Below, in pieces: positions 59,641 through 64,000 of a stretch of 64,000 bases of DNA. Numbering within the stretch: the first letter of the stretch is position 1; every line of letters starts with the position of its first letter. The position numbers were made by a program, and so were the translations under genes. The notes beneath the pieces were generated by a model. It did not search any database, was not told the DNA's origin, and saw only the letters and a program-made list of their open reading frames with translations. Source of the DNA: Gordionus sp. m RMFG-2023 (Eukaryota; Nematomorpha; Gordioida; Chordodea; Parachordodidae); NCBI RefSeq assembly GCF_954871325.1, contig NC_088775.1, forward strand, positions 65,387,561 through 65,451,560, in the 5' to 3' direction.

Positions 59641-59700
59641 TTCAAATTTTTTAGGGGGCTCGAGTCTCCCCCCCCTCCTAGTGACTCCACTGTTTATATC

Positions 59701-60229
59701 GCATATCGTTATTACTCATGTCTTATGTATATGTTTTTCAAATCTTTATATATACAAATAAATTTTATATACAAATTAAATAAAGTATTATATAAAAGAT
59801 ACACATTATTGTTTATATATATATATATATAATGATATAAACATATTGTCCATCTTTTTCTTTTTCTTTTTTATAAAATATTATTTATGTGGTTGAAATA
59901 AAAAAATGTTAATAACTTATAAATTATTTCTTACCCTAAGTGGTAACATGAAAATAAATAGTTGGTTATCTTACCAACATTTTAAAATTGTTTTATCTCA
60001 CATCTCTATACTTTGACATTTTCGAACTTAACCTTAAATTAATATATAAAATTTTAAGAGTTAGTATTAAATTAATGACATATTATGTCATTGTATTAAA
60101 TACAAAATTTTACAAAAAGAATAAAGCAAAATTTCTTTAAATATCAATATAACAATAGAAAATATAATATCTAATCTTTACACTAAGTCATAAATGTCAG
60201 TATTACTAAAAATCTCATATTTAATATAT
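59701..60229. other. AT-rich intergenic stretch
   Basis: A (TA)n run near 59815-59832. No other feature recognised. Confidence 0.4.
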
Positions 60230-60395
60230 GCAGGTCAGTCATAAATGACAATATCACTAAAAAATAATATAAAATTCTAACAAGTCATAAATATAATATC
60301 ACTAAATTATTATTTGAAACAAGGGTTAATTTAAAACGTTACACCGGATCACACTTTTTAAGTTTTTTTGCCCGGTCCTTAAAACCGTTGCTCAT
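60230..60395 (-). repeat. Right member of the long-distance inverted repeat
   Basis: Reverse complement of 33480-33600 with CCGGGCAAAAAAACTT, CCGGTGTAACGTTTTAAAT and AGTGATATTATATTTATGAC. The last segment recurs two more times at 60180-60290 (GTCATAAATGACAATATCAC-like), forming a small tandem array. Confidence 0.55.
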
Positions 60396-61029
60396 CCCAT
60401 CCCAAACTAATAAGTTTATCCTTGTATTTTAATTTTCCTTTTATTACTTAAATTTTATTTTCTTTTAAAACAGTATTTTTAATTTTCCTTTAAATTATAT
60501 TTTATTTCTTTTAAAACAATATTTTTAATTTTTCTTTAAATTATATTTTATGAAAATTATAAAAATAAAAGATTCAGGCAAGTTGCGTGACAGACATGTC
60601 GAATAACAGAATATCAAAAGTGAAATGTTTGAGCGAGTATATTATTTTTCATTTTAACAGTTCAGGTTAAGGCATGATGTTGGCTTATAATATTTTGGAC
60701 CAGGCTAGGTAATATTTTTAATAATTTTTTGGGTTAGGGTCCTCCTTTTCATATCATTTATGAAAAAACGTCAAAAATGGCTACAAATATATTTGAAGCG
60801 ATTATAAATTTGTATAATTTTGAAACGTTTTAACAGATTTGACAAATAAAGTAAAAAATGCTTTTTATTTTAAATTAAATTTAAATAGCTAATTAGTAAT
60901 TAATATTTATATTAATACAAGAACAGTATATACTAAAAAATAAATTGCAGATAATTTAAAATATTTTAGCAAACTCTTAATACTCTAGATCTATTAATAT
61001 ATAACAGACAGCACAATTGTATTATAAAT
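60396..61029. other. AT-rich stretch before hAT copy B
   Basis: Two tandem AT-rich copies of about 65 bp (ATTTTATTTCTTTTAAAACA-like, 60455-60550). No gene. Confidence 0.45.
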
Positions 61030-61037
61030 ATATCTTT

Positions 61038-63777
61038 CAGTAGCGTAGGCAGGAATTTGGTGTGGGGGGGGGGGGGGTAATTAAAATTTTTTTAAATAAA
61101 ATTATTGTTATTTAAAAATATCAAGCAAACATTTATTAGGACTAATAACTATTTCTAATATACAAATTTAAATTAATATGAATTGTAAAAAATTAAATAT
61201 ATAAACCGATATATAAAAATAAATTTGATTTAAAAAATATTAAACGAATATAACCGGCGGCATATAAATACTTTAAATAAATCTGAATTATAAAATATTA
61301 AGTGGATATAACCATGATATGATGACTATAAAATAAATAATCCATAATAGAAATTTAAATTTTTTTGAGCTTTTAAAATTTATATATAAAGTATAAAAAA
61401 TCTAAATGTTGGAAATATGAATAATTATATTTTTTATGTAAAATAAAAATATATAAGACATTAAAAAATGATAGCACAAAAAATATTATGGAAACATTAT
61501 ATTTTTATTATGTAAAATCCAATCTTCGTTGGGAGGGAGCTAATTTTTCAATTATCTCATCCGTGTTTGGCGTCAAATGCCAATGAATATTCAAAAGGGC
61601 CAGACCATTCAACCTACTTTCAGAAGTTGTACTTCTTAGGTACTTTATCTTCTTAAAGAAGAGAATGTTCTCTCATTAGTTGCAGTATTAATGGGAAGAG
61701 TTGCTAATATATATAATAATTTCAATATATTGGGAAGATAATTTAAAAGATGTTTGAAATGATGCAAAGCATCATAGCATTTTTTGGGACTATATCAACC
61801 ATAGTTAATCTTTTATACCATAGTTGGCATTCAGCTAATAAAGCATCATGAGATACATTAATGTCTTCATGATAAAAATCTTCCAAATATTTTATTTTTT
61901 TTCTATCACCATCTGAAAAAGGTTCAGAGGGCTTTTGCGGAAGTAATATGTTTCTTGATAAATTAAAAACCTTTCATTTACTTATGTTATAAATGTATCC
62001 AAAAGAGGTATAAAAACATTTATTTTATAATATTCTTCTATTGACCCTATATTAATATTTGGACGATAAGTTTGCCTTACTGTAAGTCGATGGAGACAAA
62101 TATTGAACTCGTATAGCTCTGCTTTTGATTCAACATTAACATATAAAATATGAAATTCCTCATCAGCATTAGCTCTAATTTCTTTGAGTTCTAATAAAAT
62201 TGTCTCTGCTATTCTCATCATCTCAATCAAATCAATTTCAGGTTTTTGAAAAGTATTACATAAAATAGTTGTATAATTAAATAATTTATTAATACATTCC
62301 AATGCGAAAAAAAAATTTGGTATAAGTATTGAATCCAGTAACTTGCTTGCTTCTGAAGAAATATCTTTTTCAGTCATTGTGATATTTCTTTAAGAGCATT
62401 AATAATCAGCTCTTCTAACTCGATAAAAGCTATTACTGCTTGATGTCGAAGACTCCATCTTGTTGGACAAGCTTTTTGCAATTTTTTTCTCCTTGTTGGG
62501 CAAGGAGTTTCAGATATAATTCTGTTCAAAATATTTTGACGCTTGGGGTATCTAAACATTTCATAGATGCTAGATATTTTACCTTATATAAATATAAAAA
62601 ATTAATTTAATATTAAAAACCTAAGCAATTTGATATCAATGGTAAATAACATGAATCCGATATTGCTAAATTGAATGAATGGGCAGCACAGTGGACATAT
62701 ATAGCTGTTGGGCATTTTTTTTAAATAAATGCCTGAAGCCCATTGAATTGTCCACTCATTGCACGTGCTCCATCATACCCTTGCCCACGTATTATAATTA
62801 AGCTATATTTTTTAAAATAATTATATAATAAGATTAATTATTACTTTTAATTTTTTAAGATTCACAAATATTACACCAGCTAAAGCAGACCAGTCATGCT
62901 TGAAACAGGAATAAATTGGAGAAACATTTCCTTGATAATGTTTTTATGAGTATCTACATATCGCGCACACAACGACATCTGCTCAATGCCAGCAATGTCC
63001 GTGGTCTCATCTGCCAAAATTGAGAAGCATGGGGCAGAATTGATTTCAACAATCAATTTTTCTAAAATGATATTGTTGCAAATATCAATTATCTCATATT
63101 GTATCCTAGGACTGAGATAAGTAGCATTTTTATTGGTACTAATGAGGCTCTCCATTAATACAGGATCTCCTAATGCTTTAAATTTTAAAAGTCCACGGAA
63201 ATTACCTTCATTATCATTAAAATTTAAGCTTCCTGAATCCTTGTGGCCACGAAGTGCTAGGCCTTGCAAGCCACAATATAAAATAGCCTCAATAGTTAGT
63301 TTTATCTTGCCTCTATTTTCTTTTGCTATTTTAACCCTATTTTTATCAATTATTGATGAAATGGGAATCATATCCCCCTTTTGAATTGATTCTTTTGAGG
63401 AAATCATCAGTTCACAGCTTTTGTTTATTAAATTATCATACTATACTTTTTTGCTTTTTGGCATGATTTTCACCTTCAGCGTTTTTTTAAAAAAGTCTAA
63501 TATCCATAACTAGAAATTTGAAAATTATAATACCGGGAAATTTAAAAATAATAGATAAATATTACGCCACAAAGAAAACTTGAAAATGAAATTAATTGAT
63601 AAAGTAAATTAGTAAATGAAAAAGGTAATAATATAAAAATTTAAAAAGAAATAGATATGAATAATTATAATAAAAATATAAAAAATAATATTTTTGAAAA
63701 ATAAAATATGTCCGGCATCTGCATTTTGGCTTTGGGGGGGGGGGGTCCTTGCCCCCCCCCCGCTGCGTACGCCAATG
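61038..63777 (-). mobile_element. hAT element, copy B, 2740 bp, opposite in orientation to copy A
   Basis: Ends CAGTAGCGTAGGCAGGAATT and CATTGGCGTACGCAGCG with adjacent G/C runs, flanked by perfect ATATCTTT copies at 61030-61037 and 63778-63785. It matches copy A closely over most of its length but lacks the segment coding for the TTF finger (between about 63430 and 63480). Confidence 0.92.
61500..63505 (-). pseudogene. hAT transposase of copy B, degraded
   Basis: The minus strand carries MDIRLF at about 63505, then a jump to ISSKESIQKGDMIPISSIID (63407 on), NDNEGNFRGLLKFKALGDPV, FSILADETTDIAGIEQMSLC, CPTRWSLRHQAVIAFIELEE and the dimerisation region (about 61620-61660, itself disrupted). A 1-base deletion relative to copy A near 62907 ends the first long frame. 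Where copy A has a stop in the last segment, copy B keeps Trp (NIHWHLTPNTDEII). The two copies were inactivated by different changes. Confidence 0.83.
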
Positions 63778-63785
63778 ATATCTTT

Positions 63786-64000
63786 GATATCAGTAACGAA
63801 GCGTTCATAGAAGCAAGGGAAGCATTGCTTCCCTTGAAGATTTTTCTTACAAAATTTTTAAATAAACTTAATATAATCTTTGTACTATGCTAAATAAACT
63901 AAACTGATTTCGTTAAAAAGATTAATATAATTTTTATAACGTTTTAATATTATTTTCACTATATTAAGAAATATTATTATTTTTACTACGTTAAAAAAGT
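63786..64000. other. AT-rich flank at the window edge
   Basis: A short inverted repeat GAAGCAAGGGAAGCATTGCTTCCC lies near 63810-63834 (stem GGGAAGCA/TGCTTCCC). No gene recognised. Confidence 0.35.

Larger units (their letters stand above)
54748..59692. mobile_element. hAT element (non-autonomous) with nested LTR fossil
   Basis: Ends CAGGAGCGTCGCTAG and CAGTGGAGTCACTAG with perfect TTTATATC copies at 54740-54747 and 59693-59700. A GC hairpin (CCCGGCCTTCAGCCGGG) lies near 54846-54862. The section 58840-59110 resembles 7930-8250 of the hAT at 7313-8368, in the same orientation. No transposase frame of its own was seen. Confidence 0.9.

Noticed and set aside
1-64000. tRNA, rRNA or snRNA genes
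   Set aside because: No cloverleaf-like or conserved RNA sequence was recognised by reading; a dedicated scan was not possible.

Overview
The window is AT-rich animal DNA from an invertebrate, possibly an arthropod or rotifer; the sequence does not settle which. The evidence is a spliced vanin/pantetheinase-like gene with very short introns (one of 39 bp), together with many hAT elements, Helitrons, an R2-like LINE, Gypsy-like LTR fossils, a Ginger-like integrase fossil and a piggyBac-type MITE. I see no operons, bacterial genes, tRNA or rRNA.

Region 1 (1-7164) holds the only convincing host gene. It is a vanin-like amidase on the minus strand (889-6962) whose six exons join in phase to give about 548 residues and keep the Glu-Lys-Cys triad. 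Its two large introns carry small hAT-like MITEs.

Region 2 (about 7165-33290) is a nest of elements inside an old foldback-like element with arms of degenerate ~120-bp repeats at 8377-9260 and 31950-33170. Inside it are a hAT MITE (7313-8368), a Gypsy-like fossil (9366-14369) holding a shorter related fossil in the opposite orientation, and a MITE that was originally about 350 bp and now spans 14443-31894. That MITE holds an R2-like LINE (14610-31689) with a 22-bp target duplication. The LINE in turn holds two hATs: an apparently coding-competent ZMYM1-type hAT (15708-21352) and a 6.8-kb hAT with long inverted arms of TGACAATTGTCA repeats (24624-31404), which itself contains a MITE-like inverted repeat with a 27-bp minisatellite.

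Region 3 (33480-60395) is bounded by a diverged inverted repeat. From left to right it holds hAT copy A (34327-37902), a duplicated exon-like module, Helitron 1 (38690-41470), a MITE, a Ginger-like integrase/OTU fossil (43240-45110), Helitron 2 (45690-54002) and another hAT (54748-59692). Helitron 2 contains an LTR fossil (46630-52855), which contains a full-length BED-type hAT (48046-51544). The hAT at 54748 contains a minus-strand LTR fossil interrupted by a piggyBac-type MITE.

Region 4 (60396-64000) holds hAT copy B (61038-63777), an inverted relative of copy A.

Most insertions are supported by terminal repeats plus target-site duplications read directly from the sequence, so the order of nesting can be reconstructed. 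Only the vanin gene looks like ordinary host function; nearly everything else is mobile DNA acting on itself.
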